Shown: positions 36,152 to 45,929 of the stretch, piece after piece
How positions within the stretch are numbered: position 1 is the stretch's first letter
How the letters are laid out: each line of letters starts with the position of its first letter
NCBI RefSeq assembly: GCF_902459805.1
Contig: NZ_CABPST010000002.1
Coordinates: 558,001-622,000 of the forward strand
Source: Pandoraea bronchicola
GTDB lineage: Bacteria; Pseudomonadota; Gammaproteobacteria; Burkholderiales; Burkholderiaceae
DNA length: 64,000 nt
Reading direction: 5' to 3'
Position numbers and translations under genes: made by a program
Notes under the pieces: generated by a model
The model's input: only the letters and a program-made list of their open reading frames with translations
The model's database searches: none
What the model was told of the DNA's origin: nothing

Positions 36152-38488
36152 ATGAAAACAAAGGGAATCGCGGCCAATGTCGTTGGCCTCGCCGCCGTGT
36201 TCGCACTCGGCTCATCGGCCGCCCTGGCAGCCGATGTCGGCGCGGTCATGCGCAGTTTGCAGCAATTGCAGACGGTGCTTGACCAGAATGATCGCGACAA
36301 TGCGAACCGCCGGGCACAGGCCGCAGCCGAGCAAGCCCGGCGCGACGCTGCCGATGCCCAGAAAAAGCGGCAAGAGGATGATCAGCGTCAGCGCGCTGCG
36401 GCAGCGCGTGCGCAAGCCTCGTCCCAGGAACTCGCCGCGCTCGCGCCGCCGCCGGAATGGGCAAACCATCTGGTCATCAATCGCAAGCTACTCGAGCGGA
36501 ACCCGGCTTCGAGCGGCGGCGAGGTGGACATCATGTCCCGTATGTCACCGGCCGTTTCACAGGACAGTAGCCTTCTGGCGTACGTCAACACATCGAATCA
36601 GGTCGTCGTGCGGCCATTCGCAGGTGGCCCGGAGCGCGTCGTCTACACGCTGCCCAAACCGGATTCGTCCGTCATACTCTCATTCGCAGGGAATCAAGCC
36701 CTTCTCATCAATGGCATCTCCGGCATGACCATCGGCGTCGAACTGGTCGATTTCCAGGGGCGTGTGCTGATGTCGTGGCCGAAAGGATGGTCGGTATATG
36801 CGTATGAAGACCGCATTTACGGCAGTCACCAGACTTTCTCGCCGCACGTCTGTCATCAGGTCGCACTCTACGACACCAGCGGCAAGCCGATCGCCCAGAT
36901 GGATCTCAGCGGACAGTCGGCCAATCGCTGCGACTCTCGCCTGACGAAAGACGGCAAGTTCCAGGTCATCGTACAGCGTGGCAATGAAGTCTCGATTTAC
37001 GTCAACGGCCAGCAGACAGCGTCGTTTTCGGGCGACGGCCGCAAGGGCAGCGAATACGCCTCAACGGTGTACGTCGTCGTCGAAGACGGGCGCTACGCGG
37101 TCTCCTGGCTAAGCGGCGGCGAGCCTGAAAAGACGATGCCGTTCAGGGTCTGGGATGTGCGCGCCAACAAGTTGCTGTGCGAGTTGCCACGCAACGACGG
37201 CTGGCTCGGCGCCGACAAACAAGGGCGTGTCAGCATCAGCACGCCGCCGGCAAGTGTCGACGTGCCCAACTGCCGGTTGCAGGCACTCAATATTCCGGGC
37301 CGGTTCTTTCGCGATGGCGATTTCGCGGCGGTAATGGACGGCAAGTCGGGGCAACTGACGCTGCTCGACGCCGATACGCTGCAAGTCCGCAAGACCGTGA
37401 CGACGCAGGTACGCGGCGACTACATAAGCGCACGAGCCACAGCCCCGGGCAGCCAGTATGTGATCGTTGGCAACCCGGCTTACGGCGATGATCGCAGTGA
37501 CGATTTTGCGCAGGTGTTCGATAGCAAGACTGGCCAATTGGTGCAACAGCCGGCTGGACGCCTGCGCGGATCATCGGTGGCCTACACGCTGGCCGAGGCA
37601 GGTGAATGGAACAAGGTCAAACCGATCCGGATCACGCGCATCGTGCAATCGAGCGCAAACGGCAAAGGCGATGCGTACGCCGCGTACCTGAAGGCGCTCC
37701 GGAAAGACAAATACGAAACGACGGCCGAGTACCGCAATCGCGTCGCGAAACTCGCGCAGCCCTTCGAGATGGAAGTTGCCGTACGCGACTACAACGCGGA
37801 CGGTAGCTATTTCTCCGGCACCTATCAGGGTGTGCCGATCGGTGTGCCAATGCCCAGCGCGCAGGCGCGACGACTGGACGGCATGACGTCGCTGAGCGTC
37901 AAGGGCCAGTTGAACGTCGTCGACGAGGACTTTCTCGAACTTCGTAACGCGTCGATTACGTTGCAAGATGGCAGCCTGGTGCAGGTGCCTCAGAGCAAAT
38001 TGCCCGCTCGGCGGGCGGTGCAGGCAGGTGCCGCGGCGACAACGCCTGGCGTGATGCTCAAGACGAGTGCTGCGGCATCCGGCGCGGCCAGGGGCGGGAG
38101 CGCATCTGCGGAATGTCGCGGCGACTTCAGCTATATGGCACCGGACCTGCGGGCCTACACAAATAGCGATCTGGCACAGGCGCGGCAGGCGATTCTCACA
38201 ACGTCCGTACCGGAGACGATGGCGGACATGCGTCGCAAAGGTGTCACGATGGCGATCGTCAACCAACGCATTGCGGAACTCGACGAAGCCGCCAATCAGG
38301 CCGCTCAGACGGCCAACCAGACCGACGGTGGCGGCAACAGCATCCAGAAGGCAAAGACGGACACGCTGCCACTGAATTGGCCATGCGAAGGCATCCACTC
38401 GTCGGCCGTGTGCGTCTATATCCTGCAACGCTGGGAGGCGCAGCTTACAAGGGAAGTCGCGGGGATGATGAGCAAATGCGGTGTTTGA
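36152..38488 (+). CDS. Secreted propeller-like protein of unknown function
   Basis: A 778-residue exported protein I do not recognise. The signal peptide (VVGLAAVFALGSSAALAAD) ends about residue 27. A coiled coil rich in Ala/Arg/Gln/Lys covers about 30-95. Then come repeated beta-strand blocks resembling a WD40/YncE propeller (about 120-480), such as KPDSSVILSFAGNQALLING and KDGKFQVIVQRGNEVSIYVNG. A region with RKDKYETTAEYRNRVAKLAQPF lies at about 520-545, and a Cys-containing end (ECRGDFSYMAPDLR ... WPCEGIHSSAVCVYI) follows. It starts in an AT-rich promoter region, and no partner except the LprI-like relic is adjacent. Confidence 0.7.
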   Translation: MKTKGIAANVVGLAAVFALGSSAALAADVGAVMRSLQQLQTVLDQNDRDNANRRAQAAAEQARRDAADAQKKRQEDDQRQRAAAARAQASSQELAALAPPPEWANHLVINRKLLERNPASSGGEVDIMSRMSPAVSQDSSLLAYVNTSNQVVVRPFAGGPERVVYTLPKPDSSVILSFAGNQALLINGISGMTIGVELVDFQGRVLMSWPKGWSVYAYEDRIYGSHQTFSPHVCHQVALYDTSGKPIAQMDLSGQSANRCDSRLTKDGKFQVIVQRGNEVSIYVNGQQTASFSGDGRKGSEYASTVYVVVEDGRYAVSWLSGGEPEKTMPFRVWDVRANKLLCELPRNDGWLGADKQGRVSISTPPASVDVPNCRLQALNIPGRFFRDGDFAAVMDGKSGQLTLLDADTLQVRKTVTTQVRGDYISARATAPGSQYVIVGNPAYGDDRSDDFAQVFDSKTGQLVQQPAGRLRGSSVAYTLAEAGEWNKVKPIRITRIVQSSANGKGDAYAAYLKALRKDKYETTAEYRNRVAKLAQPFEMEVAVRDYNADGSYFSGTYQGVPIGVPMPSAQARRLDGMTSLSVKGQLNVVDEDFLELRNASITLQDGSLVQVPQSKLPARRAVQAGAAATTPGVMLKTSAAASGAARGGSASAECRGDFSYMAPDLRAYTNSDLAQARQAILTTSVPETMADMRRKGVTMAIVNQRIAELDEAANQAAQTANQTDGGGNSIQKAKTDTLPLNWPCEGIHSSAVCVYILQRWEAQLTREVAGMMSKCGV

Positions 38489-38588
38489 TGACTGAGCCGC
38501 CCAGACTTCCCGGTCTGGACAGCCGCCGGCATCGAGGCACCTTCCGGCCTCACGCCCCCGCCTAAGTCCCGGCGCATCGGGCCATTAA

Positions 38589-38616
38589 CGCCCGGCAGAC
38601 TATCGTCCGCCGGGCG
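38589..38616 (-). terminator. Hairpin after the porin gene
   Basis: CGCCCGGC pairs with GCCGGGCG (8 bp) around a 12-nt loop, 6 bp past the porin stop on the minus strand. Only TTAATGG follows, so termination would be weak. Confidence 0.4.
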
Positions 38617-38622
38617 AACTCA

Positions 38623-39933
38623 TTATTGGCCCCATGCATACTGAAGCTGCAATCGATTCTGGAAGAACTTTGCGGGCTTGGCCGGCGACGACTGATAGGC
38701 GAAGAAGTCGACGATACTGAAGCCCTTCAGCTTTCCCTGAAAGTTGTACATGACGTACACCAGGTACTCGGATTGATTCAGACTCGGTGCCCCAGGGGTG
38801 CTCACGAGATCCATGAACGAGTACTGGGTGCCGAGCGTCAGGTTGTCCACAGGCTTGCCGCTGATCGACAGCCCATAAGCCCTGCCAGCGCCCAAATCCT
38901 GCGTGCTGGTGATGAACGGCTGGGCAAAGAACGGTCCCGATGACATGTTGTGGGCATAGGGCGTCACCAGCGAGCCATTCTGATAAGCGTTGGCATCCGG
39001 CCTTGTATAGTCGTAGCCCAGCGAGACATTCAACGAATTGTGTTTCACGCCGACTTGAAAGCCGTAGACCTGACTGCGAATTCGTCCCAGAAGATTGCTG
39101 TCACCGCCGTTCTCATACGCGACCTGAACGCCCGCATACGGTTGAAGCACGCCCTCGTTCAGCGACACGTGGCCGTCCGCATAGAACATCCGCGCATAGT
39201 TCATGTAGTTCACGTACCACGCCTGGCCGTCCACGCCGTAAGCGCCAAACGAGTGCTTGCCGGCTCCGCCGGCACCGTAAAAGCCTGGCGTGCCCTTCAT
39301 GCCGATCGTCGAGCCGCCATCGAAGTCCGAGTTGTAAGCCGTTCTGTCGGTGAACGAGTCGCTGGTCCACGACTTCCAACGGAACATCCGGAAGGCCTCG
39401 ATGTAATTGTCCTTCGTGCCGTATCTGCCCGAGACCCCCTGAAACAGTTGCGGCGCAATGCGGTAGTCGTACGGTGAGATGAACGGCACGTCAAACGACT
39501 GATTCCCCGCCGTCGCCGTAAATAGCGACTTCCGGTACTGGACATAGGCCTCGCCGAGTGTCGTGAATGACGGCCCAAGACTGCCATCTACGCGAGACGG
39601 GTCTGACGGGTGAAGCAGGGGACGCGAAGCGTATGCGCTCACGCCAAAGGAAATGCCGTAGAGCGACGCCGATTGCAACGTCAAGCCACCGCCGTAATTG
39701 ATCGTGTTCTGGTTGAGTCCCTTGTTATAGAACGCATTGTGCGCGCCGTAGTAGAACGCGCGTACATCCCCCGAGACATGGCCTTCCGTGAAGAGTCCCG
39801 CAAGACTGCTGGCTTCCGGCGGCTGCCATGTTTCCAGCACCTGCGCCGACGCGAGCGTCGGCGCGACGATCAATGCCGTTGCGAGCCAAGGAAACATGAT
39901 GCGGCGAAGCGTGGCTTCCGATGTGACATTCAT
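38623..39933 (-). CDS. OprD-family outer membrane porin
   Basis: Substrate-selective outer membrane channel. It has 436 residues from ATG 39933. The signal peptide runs to about residue 30 (ALIVAPTLASAQ). The mature start (FTEGHVSGDVRAFYYGAHNAF) and the segments TLGEAYVQYRKSLFTATAGNQSFDVPFI and GVQVAYENGGDSNLLGRI fit OprD-like porins for small acids or amides. It ends NRLQLQYAWGQ. It is divergent from the IclR regulator, so it is a likely entry pore for the substrate of the neighbouring catabolic operon. Confidence 0.88.
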   Translation of the reverse strand: MNVTSEATLRRIMFPWLATALIVAPTLASAQVLETWQPPEASSLAGLFTEGHVSGDVRAFYYGAHNAFYNKGLNQNTINYGGGLTLQSASLYGISFGVSAYASRPLLHPSDPSRVDGSLGPSFTTLGEAYVQYRKSLFTATAGNQSFDVPFISPYDYRIAPQLFQGVSGRYGTKDNYIEAFRMFRWKSWTSDSFTDRTAYNSDFDGGSTIGMKGTPGFYGAGGAGKHSFGAYGVDGQAWYVNYMNYARMFYADGHVSLNEGVLQPYAGVQVAYENGGDSNLLGRIRSQVYGFQVGVKHNSLNVSLGYDYTRPDANAYQNGSLVTPYAHNMSSGPFFAQPFITSTQDLGAGRAYGLSISGKPVDNLTLGTQYSFMDLVSTPGAPSLNQSEYLVYVMYNFQGKLKGFSIVDFFAYQSSPAKPAKFFQNRLQLQYAWGQ

Positions 39934-40345
39934 GATTGAGTTGGTCTGCCCTGTGTGATTGTTGACCCCTCTGTCAGCAGTTCGACTGCCAAAGGACCCG
40001 CTGTAAATTAACGAGCCAGAATCACGACGCATTCGACATTTCGCAGGATGGAAGCCCGCCGAAAAAACCTCGCCACTTCATATAGTTAGAGAAAAAATGC
40101 GTTGGACGCCACGTGCCGCCCGACACCATGTGCGCTTGTGGTGCAGCCCGTTCCCTATAACGGGTCAATGACAACGCACACGCCACTGCCGTGGTGCAAA
40201 TCGACAGCTTTCTCACGGAAATACGAAGGCACGTTGTTTGCTTGCTATTCCCCGATAGCTGTCAAACCCCGTCGCCCCCTCACCGACCGTACGCGGCATC
40301 GCCTGCGCTTCGGAATCGCGCGCGGCAACTTTCGGTATAACGCGT
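39934..40345. other. Divergent promoter region between porin and IclR genes
   Basis: No gene is seen. TATAAC at 40336-40341 stands just 4 nt before the ATG used for the IclR protein. Either that transcript is leaderless or translation starts later. No palindrome of obvious IclR type was recognised. Confidence 0.45.
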
Positions 40346-41224
40346 ATGGCACTGCTCCCCGGAAAGTCTCGCAACGACGCATCACGCAAGGTGGAACCCA
40401 TCCTGCGCGAAGATAAGTCCTCCGTTCAGGCGCTATCGAGAGCGCTCACCGTGCTGGAAATCCTTTCGGAAGATGACGACGGCTACCGGCTCGTCGATCT
40501 TGCCGAGCGCAGCGGCCTGCCTGCCCCGACGATTCATCGACTGCTCACAACGCTTCAGCAGCGACGCTTCGTGGCGTTCGAATCGGAAAAGAATCTGTGG
40601 AGAATCGGCCCGCAGTGCTTTGCCGTCGGGTCGGCGTTCATGCAGCGCCGCGACATGGTCGCCATCGCAACGCCTATGCTGCGGCGTCTGCGCGATATCG
40701 TCGGAGAGACGGTGAATGTCGGAGGACTCGATCAGGACGAAATCCTGCTGTTGCATCAGATCGAGAGCAAGCAGACGATGCGCGCCATCTGTCGTCCGGG
40801 GCAGCGCTCACCGCTCGCGAACACCGCCATGGGAAAGTCGATTCTTGCGTGGTTGCCCCCAGAGCGCGTCACGCAATTGGTCCAGCAAGGCCTCCCGCGC
40901 CTGACACCGCAATCGATTAATCGTGGCACCGCGCTTCACTCAGCGTTGCGGGAAATTCGCCAGGCCGGATATGCCGTCGACAACGAAGAGGTGGCTATCG
41001 GGTTGAGATGCATTGCGGCACCAGTCTTCAACGAGTTCTCGCTGCCCATCGCCGCGATCTCCGTAGTCGGCCCGACGCTTCGCGTCACGCTCGAACGCCT
41101 GGACGGTTTGAGCAAATCGGTGATGGTAGCTGCCGCCGAAGTTACGGCCGCCATCGGTGGCCGTCTGCCTGTGGAGGTCAGGGCCATCATTTCCACCCGC
41201 ATGTCGACGGTCACATGCGGTTGA
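40346..41224 (+). CDS. IclR-family transcriptional regulator
   Basis: A 292-residue regulator. The N-terminal winged helix is VQALSRALTVLEILSEDD ... GLPAPTIHRLLTTLQQRRF. The C-terminal effector domain shows GQRSPLANTAMGKSILAW and GYAVDNEEVAIGLRCIAAPVF. IclR proteins usually control adjacent catabolic genes with a pathway intermediate as ligand. It lies between the divergent porin and the convergent amidase-hydrolase-ABC operon, so both are candidate targets. The N-terminal ~20 residues before SSVQAL are not conserved, and a GTG start at 40391 is possible. Confidence 0.92.
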   Translation: MALLPGKSRNDASRKVEPILREDKSSVQALSRALTVLEILSEDDDGYRLVDLAERSGLPAPTIHRLLTTLQQRRFVAFESEKNLWRIGPQCFAVGSAFMQRRDMVAIATPMLRRLRDIVGETVNVGGLDQDEILLLHQIESKQTMRAICRPGQRSPLANTAMGKSILAWLPPERVTQLVQQGLPRLTPQSINRGTALHSALREIRQAGYAVDNEEVAIGLRCIAAPVFNEFSLPIAAISVVGPTLRVTLERLDGLSKSVMVAAAEVTAAIGGRLPVEVRAIISTRMSTVTCG

Positions 41225-41267
41225 CGGCCCTGCCCCAGACACCGACACCCGATAACGGCAAGCTGAC

Positions 41268-42713
41268 TTAGCGCAAAGGCCAAATACGTGGTGGACGAAA
41301 TGCACTTTCGTATTGCTCGCCAATGTCGCAAAGCAGCTTGTCGGCACCCACCGGCCCGACGAGCTGAAAGCCGATCGGCATGCCTCGCGCATTGGGTACC
41401 GAGGGCAAATTGATCGCCGCGCAACCTGCCATGTTGACGAACCCCGTAAAGATCGCGTGCCCGCGCGGTCCCACCGGCTGATCGTCGATGATGTTTGGGA
41501 ACGCTTCGCCGGCAGGCCATGGCATCGCGGCAGCAGAGGGAGTCATGATCATGTCATAGGCTTCGTAAAGCTGCGCGAGTGTGGATTTGAGTTCCGCCAG
41601 CATTGCCAGTGCCTCGTAGTACTGCTCGGCCCGTAAGCGGCTACCCGCCTCGTACATCGCCTGAATGTCGGTGCCCACGCGACTTCCCGCGCTGAAATGA
41701 CGCTTCAGCAACCACGTCAGACCGGTCTGGCTGATGGTCGTCCATGCCATTCCGAGCGCGTCGATGTCGAATGGCACCGCCCCGGCTTCGACGCGATGTC
41801 CCAGCGACGACAACAGATCTGCGGCCCGTGCCACGCTATCGGCAATCTGACGGTCGACCGGCGATGAACCGAATTCCGGCAAGTAGAGAATTCGACATGG
41901 CTTCGGGCGGCCCGCTTCGTAAGCCTCATCGGCGAGGAGCACAGACATCGGATCGCGGAAATGGGGGCGGCCGATGATTTCCATCACCCGGCGGACGTCC
42001 GCTACGGTGCGAGCAATGGGGCCGACCACCTCGCAGTCGTGAAGAATGGCGGCAAAGCCATCCGCACGGGCCACCCGGCCCCGCGAGGGTTTCATACCGA
42101 TAAGTCCCGTATACGACGCAGGCCGGCGAATCGATCCTCCGCCATCCGTCGCGATCGCAATAGGGCAGATGCCTGCGGCGACCGCAGCCACGGCCCCGCC
42201 GCTCGAGCCACCCGGCGTCAGATCCAGGTCGAAGGGGTTCCGGGTGAGCCCGAAAATCGCATTGTCCGTATATCCCTGCACGGTGAGTTCGGGGCAATTC
42301 GTCTTCCCCACAATAACGGCTCCCGCCGCACGCAAACGCGCCACGCACAACTCATCCTCGCTCGGAACGTAGGTGCTGAAGAGTTCGCTCCCCCACGTCG
42401 CACGCATTCCCGCCACGGGGACATTGTCTTTGACGGTCATCGGAACCCCATCCAGCGCGCCTGACGGACAGCCATTGCGCCATCGCTGCGCGCTCGCCTT
42501 CGCGGCGACACGCGCGGTATCAAGATCCGTTGTAACCACCGCGTTGATGCGTGGATTGATGTCCTCCATGCGAGCGATGACACTCTCCAGAACGTCGATC
42601 GGCGTGTAGTCGCCTCGCCCGAATCCCGTCGCGAGTTCGCTGGCGGAATATGTCCACAACTGATCGTCTTTCGGCAAAGGGATCCCCGACTTAGTGACGA
42701 ATGATGGCGGCAA
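41268..42713 (-). CDS. Amidase-signature hydrolase
   Basis: Ser-cisSer-Lys amidase of 481 residues. The catalytic lysine is K95 in MTVKDNVPV. GGSSGG at 168-173 supplies the cis-Ser, and the nucleophile is S194 in ATDGGGSIRRPAS. The family includes biuret and allophanate hydrolases of the cyanuric acid route. Its start overlaps the upstream ring-opening hydrolase by 23 bp, so the two should act in sequence. Inference: it hydrolyses the ring-opened product, ureidomalonate if the substrate is barbiturate or biuret if it is cyanuric acid. Confidence 0.88.
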   Translation of the reverse strand: MPPSFVTKSGIPLPKDDQLWTYSASELATGFGRGDYTPIDVLESVIARMEDINPRINAVVTTDLDTARVAAKASAQRWRNGCPSGALDGVPMTVKDNVPVAGMRATWGSELFSTYVPSEDELCVARLRAAGAVIVGKTNCPELTVQGYTDNAIFGLTRNPFDLDLTPGGSSGGAVAAVAAGICPIAIATDGGGSIRRPASYTGLIGMKPSRGRVARADGFAAILHDCEVVGPIARTVADVRRVMEIIGRPHFRDPMSVLLADEAYEAGRPKPCRILYLPEFGSSPVDRQIADSVARAADLLSSLGHRVEAGAVPFDIDALGMAWTTISQTGLTWLLKRHFSAGSRVGTDIQAMYEAGSRLRAEQYYEALAMLAELKSTLAQLYEAYDMIMTPSAAAMPWPAGEAFPNIIDDQPVGPRGHAIFTGFVNMAGCAAINLPSVPNARGMPIGFQLVGPVGADKLLCDIGEQYESAFRPPRIWPLR

Positions 42714-43764
42714 TCGGCATTTTTCCCGGCGCGCATTGATGCTCCGTCCCGCCCGAAACGAAGATCGCCGGGTCGCTCGTGACCGATCCGATCACTGCCC
42801 CTAACGCGGCACGCGCGTGGCGCTCATAGTTGATATCGGCGTCGGTCAGCATCGTGGTTCTCCATCCGCGTATCCGGCCGTCCGGACTCGCGTCGGCCTT
42901 TGCGAAGATCGCGGCAACGGCGCCGCGCGGCGCATCGCCAATCAGATCCCGGACCGTGTTCGCATCGATGATGTCCGTCAACACACCATGACGAATCGAG
43001 AAATCGCTCGTCGACTGTGGTGAATTGCCGAAAAGGAGGACCTCGCAATTTCTCAACTCCCCGCCCGCCGATGTCGACGCGACCGACGAGTACAGCTCTA
43101 GCCGTTTCGCAATCGCTTCGTTCGACACGCCGGAGGCATCCACTTCGTCGAGCGCGACAGCAACCCCCAGCGCGGTTGCACCCCGCGCATACGGCTTCGA
43201 TGCATTCGCGTCACGGGTGACGATTGGCTGGCCGCGCTTGTCTGCATCGGCGATGAGGGCCGGTGTCAACAACGGTCCTTTGACCTGCACGTAATGGACG
43301 TCCCTGGAATCCGAAATGCCGGCCTGAAGCATCGCGCCACGTACCGCTTCCGCAACCAGCTCGACTTGCCTGAGCGTGCCGACTTCCTCGGGCAGAAGAT
43401 CTCGGGTTACGGCGACACCCAAGACGAGTCGTGCCGCGCCGTTGGAACTCGTAGCGCCACCGTCGTCGATTCGCGTGAAAATGGTTGCGTGCGGCGATAG
43501 CACCCCTTCCGTGCCTCCTGACCACACAAAGCAAATCCGGCTCGCGATCGCGTCGCGCGAAACGCCCATTTTGGTCGCAATCAACAGTTGAAACGATTGC
43601 GTGGCAAACCCTCGTGTGAAATCGTTAGCGCCGCCATTGCCTTCGGTTTTACCAATGACGGCAACAATCGTGGACGGATCAATATCGCCGCTATCGATCA
43701 GTCGTTCCAACGCCGACGTATCGCTCGGCGACATCATGGGGATTTTATGCAGATGGATCTTCAT
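42691..43764 (-). CDS. Ring-opening amidohydrolase (barbiturase / cyanuric acid hydrolase family)
   Basis: Member of the small AtzD/barbiturase family that opens cyanuric acid or barbituric acid rings. It has 357 residues with internal threefold symmetry. Three Ser-Lys pairs can be placed: K39-S82 (VIGKTEGNGG; WSGGTEGVLSPH), K162-S232 (QVKGPLLTP; STSAGGELRNCEV) and K289-S337 (IFAKADASPDGR; FVSGGTEHQCAPG). All are intact. Barbiturase and cyanuric acid hydrolase cannot be told apart by eye. The nucleobase-type ABC importer upstream makes barbiturate, from oxidative pyrimidine breakdown, slightly more likely. Confidence 0.88.
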   Translation of the reverse strand: MKIHLHKIPMMSPSDTSALERLIDSGDIDPSTIVAVIGKTEGNGGANDFTRGFATQSFQLLIATKMGVSRDAIASRICFVWSGGTEGVLSPHATIFTRIDDGGATSSNGAARLVLGVAVTRDLLPEEVGTLRQVELVAEAVRGAMLQAGISDSRDVHYVQVKGPLLTPALIADADKRGQPIVTRDANASKPYARGATALGVAVALDEVDASGVSNEAIAKRLELYSSVASTSAGGELRNCEVLLFGNSPQSTSDFSIRHGVLTDIIDANTVRDLIGDAPRGAVAAIFAKADASPDGRIRGWRTTMLTDADINYERHARAALGAVIGSVTSDPAIFVSGGTEHQCAPGKMPIAAIIRH

Positions 43765-43908
43765 TAGCGGTTCCTAAAAGATCGATATGAATTTCATCGG
43801 GTTACGGAATACGGAATACGTCGGATATGCCGCCCCAACCTCTCCCAATGCGACATCAAGGCATCAACGGCGAAGACGGGCGGCCTATCCCTATCTGATG
43901 ATGGACGA

Positions 43909-44844
43909 TCAATGACGGACAATCGCCGTGCCCAACGCAGCCGGCATGCGCGTTGCACGGCCAAAGAAACACAGGACGGCGAGCGCCATCAGATACGGGG
44001 CCATCTGGATCACATACGAACTCGTCGCTAGCCCCCAACCTTGCATGTTGAGACCGACGGCATTGCTCGCGCCGAACAGCAGACAGGCGAGCATGACGGG
44101 CACAGGCCGCCAGCGGCCGATCAACACGGCGGCGAGCGCGATGAATCCCCGACCGTTGGTCATCTCGTCGGTGAAGGTGCCCAGTTGATCCAGCGCCAAT
44201 GCGGCGCCGCCCACACCGGCAAATGCCCCGGCGGCGATGAGCGCCCACGCCCGCACGGCGGCCGGACTGGAGCCGGCAGCGAAAACCGCCGATGGGTTTT
44301 CGCCCGTGGCACGAACCAACAACCCGGTTTGTGTGCGTCGCATCAGAAGGTGAAGCAGGAAGGGACAGGCAAAGGCGACATAGGTCAGCAATGTCTGATG
44401 GAACAAACCTGGGCCGATGACGGGCAGCTTCGATAAGCCGGGAATCAACACCGGGCCAGGCGTAGGAAGTTGCAGATTCGGCGCACGTCCACCAAAGAGG
44501 GCGCGAAGCGCAAAGCTCGTCACACCGGCGACCAGGATATTGACCGATAGCCCCGTAACCATGTGATCGGTTCGGAACCTGCCCGTGACGACGGACATGA
44601 TCAATCCAATGCTTGCGCCCCCCAAAGCGCTGAACAGAAGGCCGGCCATGTAGTTTCCGCTGAGGTATTCGACAACCGCGCCCGAGAACGCACCCATCAG
44701 CATCATGCCTTCCACACAGACGCCGAAGGTTCCGGCGGCCTCGCAAAGTGTCGCGCCAAGCGCGGCGAACATCAGCGGCGTGGCAATGCGAACCGTGGAG
44801 GCGATCAGTCCGGCCGCAACGTTCGTGTCGAGAAAGAGGTTCAT
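43909..44844 (-). CDS. ABC transporter permease, BMP/nucleoside type (second permease)
   Basis: Inner-membrane permease of 311 residues with about eight helices, of the branched-chain/BMP-nucleoside type (TLCEAAGTFGVCVEGMMLMGAFSGAVV; GALALDQLGTFTDEMTNGRGF). It pairs with the preceding permease, whose stop it overlaps by 4 bp. A gap of 144 bp without a gene separates it from the hydrolase downstream. Confidence 0.9.
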   Translation of the reverse strand: MNLFLDTNVAAGLIASTVRIATPLMFAALGATLCEAAGTFGVCVEGMMLMGAFSGAVVEYLSGNYMAGLLFSALGGASIGLIMSVVTGRFRTDHMVTGLSVNILVAGVTSFALRALFGGRAPNLQLPTPGPVLIPGLSKLPVIGPGLFHQTLLTYVAFACPFLLHLLMRRTQTGLLVRATGENPSAVFAAGSSPAAVRAWALIAAGAFAGVGGAALALDQLGTFTDEMTNGRGFIALAAVLIGRWRPVPVMLACLLFGASNAVGLNMQGWGLATSSYVIQMAPYLMALAVLCFFGRATRMPAALGTAIVRH

Positions 44845-45929
44845 ACGCGCTTATGCCTCCGGTCCAGCCCGCGTGCGCAAAGCACAAACACCATCGTCAG
44901 TCCTTGAAGCACATAAACAAGTGACGACGGCACGCCAATGTCTCGCTGCATTGCGAGGGCGCCAGCCTCGACGAAGCCAAAGAACAGCCCCGCCGGAATG
45001 ACCGCCAGCGGGTCCAGTCCGGCCAGCAGCGCCACAGCGACCCCCTTGAAACCGAAGCCGACGGAAAACCCTTCAATCAGGCGAGATTGCACGCCGAGCA
45101 CTTCGATCGCCCCCGCGACACCGGCCAATCCACCGGCGATCAACATCGCGACGATGACAACATGTGTCTGCGACACACCCGAGTAGCGAGCGGCAGACGG
45201 ACTCGCACCGAGCATGCGAGTGCTGAATCCGAAGGGAGTTCGCCACAGCAGGAAGGCTACGGCCATGCAGGCGAAGATCGCCAGCAGAATGCCAATCGTC
45301 AGATCGGTATTCGAAATCAGCAGCGGCAAGAACGTACTCTCCGGAACCACCGGGGATTGGGGAAACCCGGCCCCCGGCTCGCCCATCGGGCCGTTGAGCA
45401 TCTCGCCCACGAGCAGAAGGCCCACGAAATTGAGCATCAGTGTCGAGATGACCTCATTGACGCCCCGCCAAATCCGTAGCGCTGCCGCAAGGAAAGCCCA
45501 GAGGGCTCCCCCGATGGCCGCACTCAGCAGTGACATCAGAAGCGGTAACGGGCCGGACAGATCGCCGGTATGCAACGCCGCCCATGTCGCGCAGATCCCG
45601 CCGACGGCAATCTGTCCTTCTGCACCGATGCTGATGATGCGGGCGCGGAAACACAAGGCGACGCCGGCAGCCGCGAGGATGTATGGCGCACTCTTGTTCA
45701 ATGCGAAAGCCACTGCATCGGCCGATCCAAATGCGCCGATCGCCATATGCCCGAATGCGACCGCCGGGTTGTGCCCCGACATCATGATGAAGATAGCCGT
45801 CAGGCCGAACGCGAGGAGAACGGCGAGGCTCGCGTCTCTAAGCGCGCGAGCCAGCGTGAGGCGCTGCAAGATACGGTCGATCAGCGGTTCTGGCCGGGTG
45901 ATTGCCATCGTAGAGTCGTCAGTGCTCAT
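44841..45929 (-). CDS. ABC transporter permease, BMP/nucleoside type (first permease)
   Basis: Permease of 362 residues from ATG 45929 (a GTG at 45932 is in frame just before). It has about ten hydrophobic segments, and the family motif GLALCFRARIISIGAEGQIAVGG occurs here as AGVALCFRARIISIGAEGQ. RGVNEVISTLMLNFVG is a further hallmark of nucleoside permeases of the YufP/NupP type. It is translationally coupled to the ATPase upstream and the second permease downstream. Confidence 0.9.
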   Translation of the reverse strand: MSTDDSTMAITRPEPLIDRILQRLTLARALRDASLAVLLAFGLTAIFIMMSGHNPAVAFGHMAIGAFGSADAVAFALNKSAPYILAAAGVALCFRARIISIGAEGQIAVGGICATWAALHTGDLSGPLPLLMSLLSAAIGGALWAFLAAALRIWRGVNEVISTLMLNFVGLLLVGEMLNGPMGEPGAGFPQSPVVPESTFLPLLISNTDLTIGILLAIFACMAVAFLLWRTPFGFSTRMLGASPSAARYSGVSQTHVVIVAMLIAGGLAGVAGAIEVLGVQSRLIEGFSVGFGFKGVAVALLAGLDPLAVIPAGLFFGFVEAGALAMQRDIGVPSSLVYVLQGLTMVFVLCARGLDRRHKRV

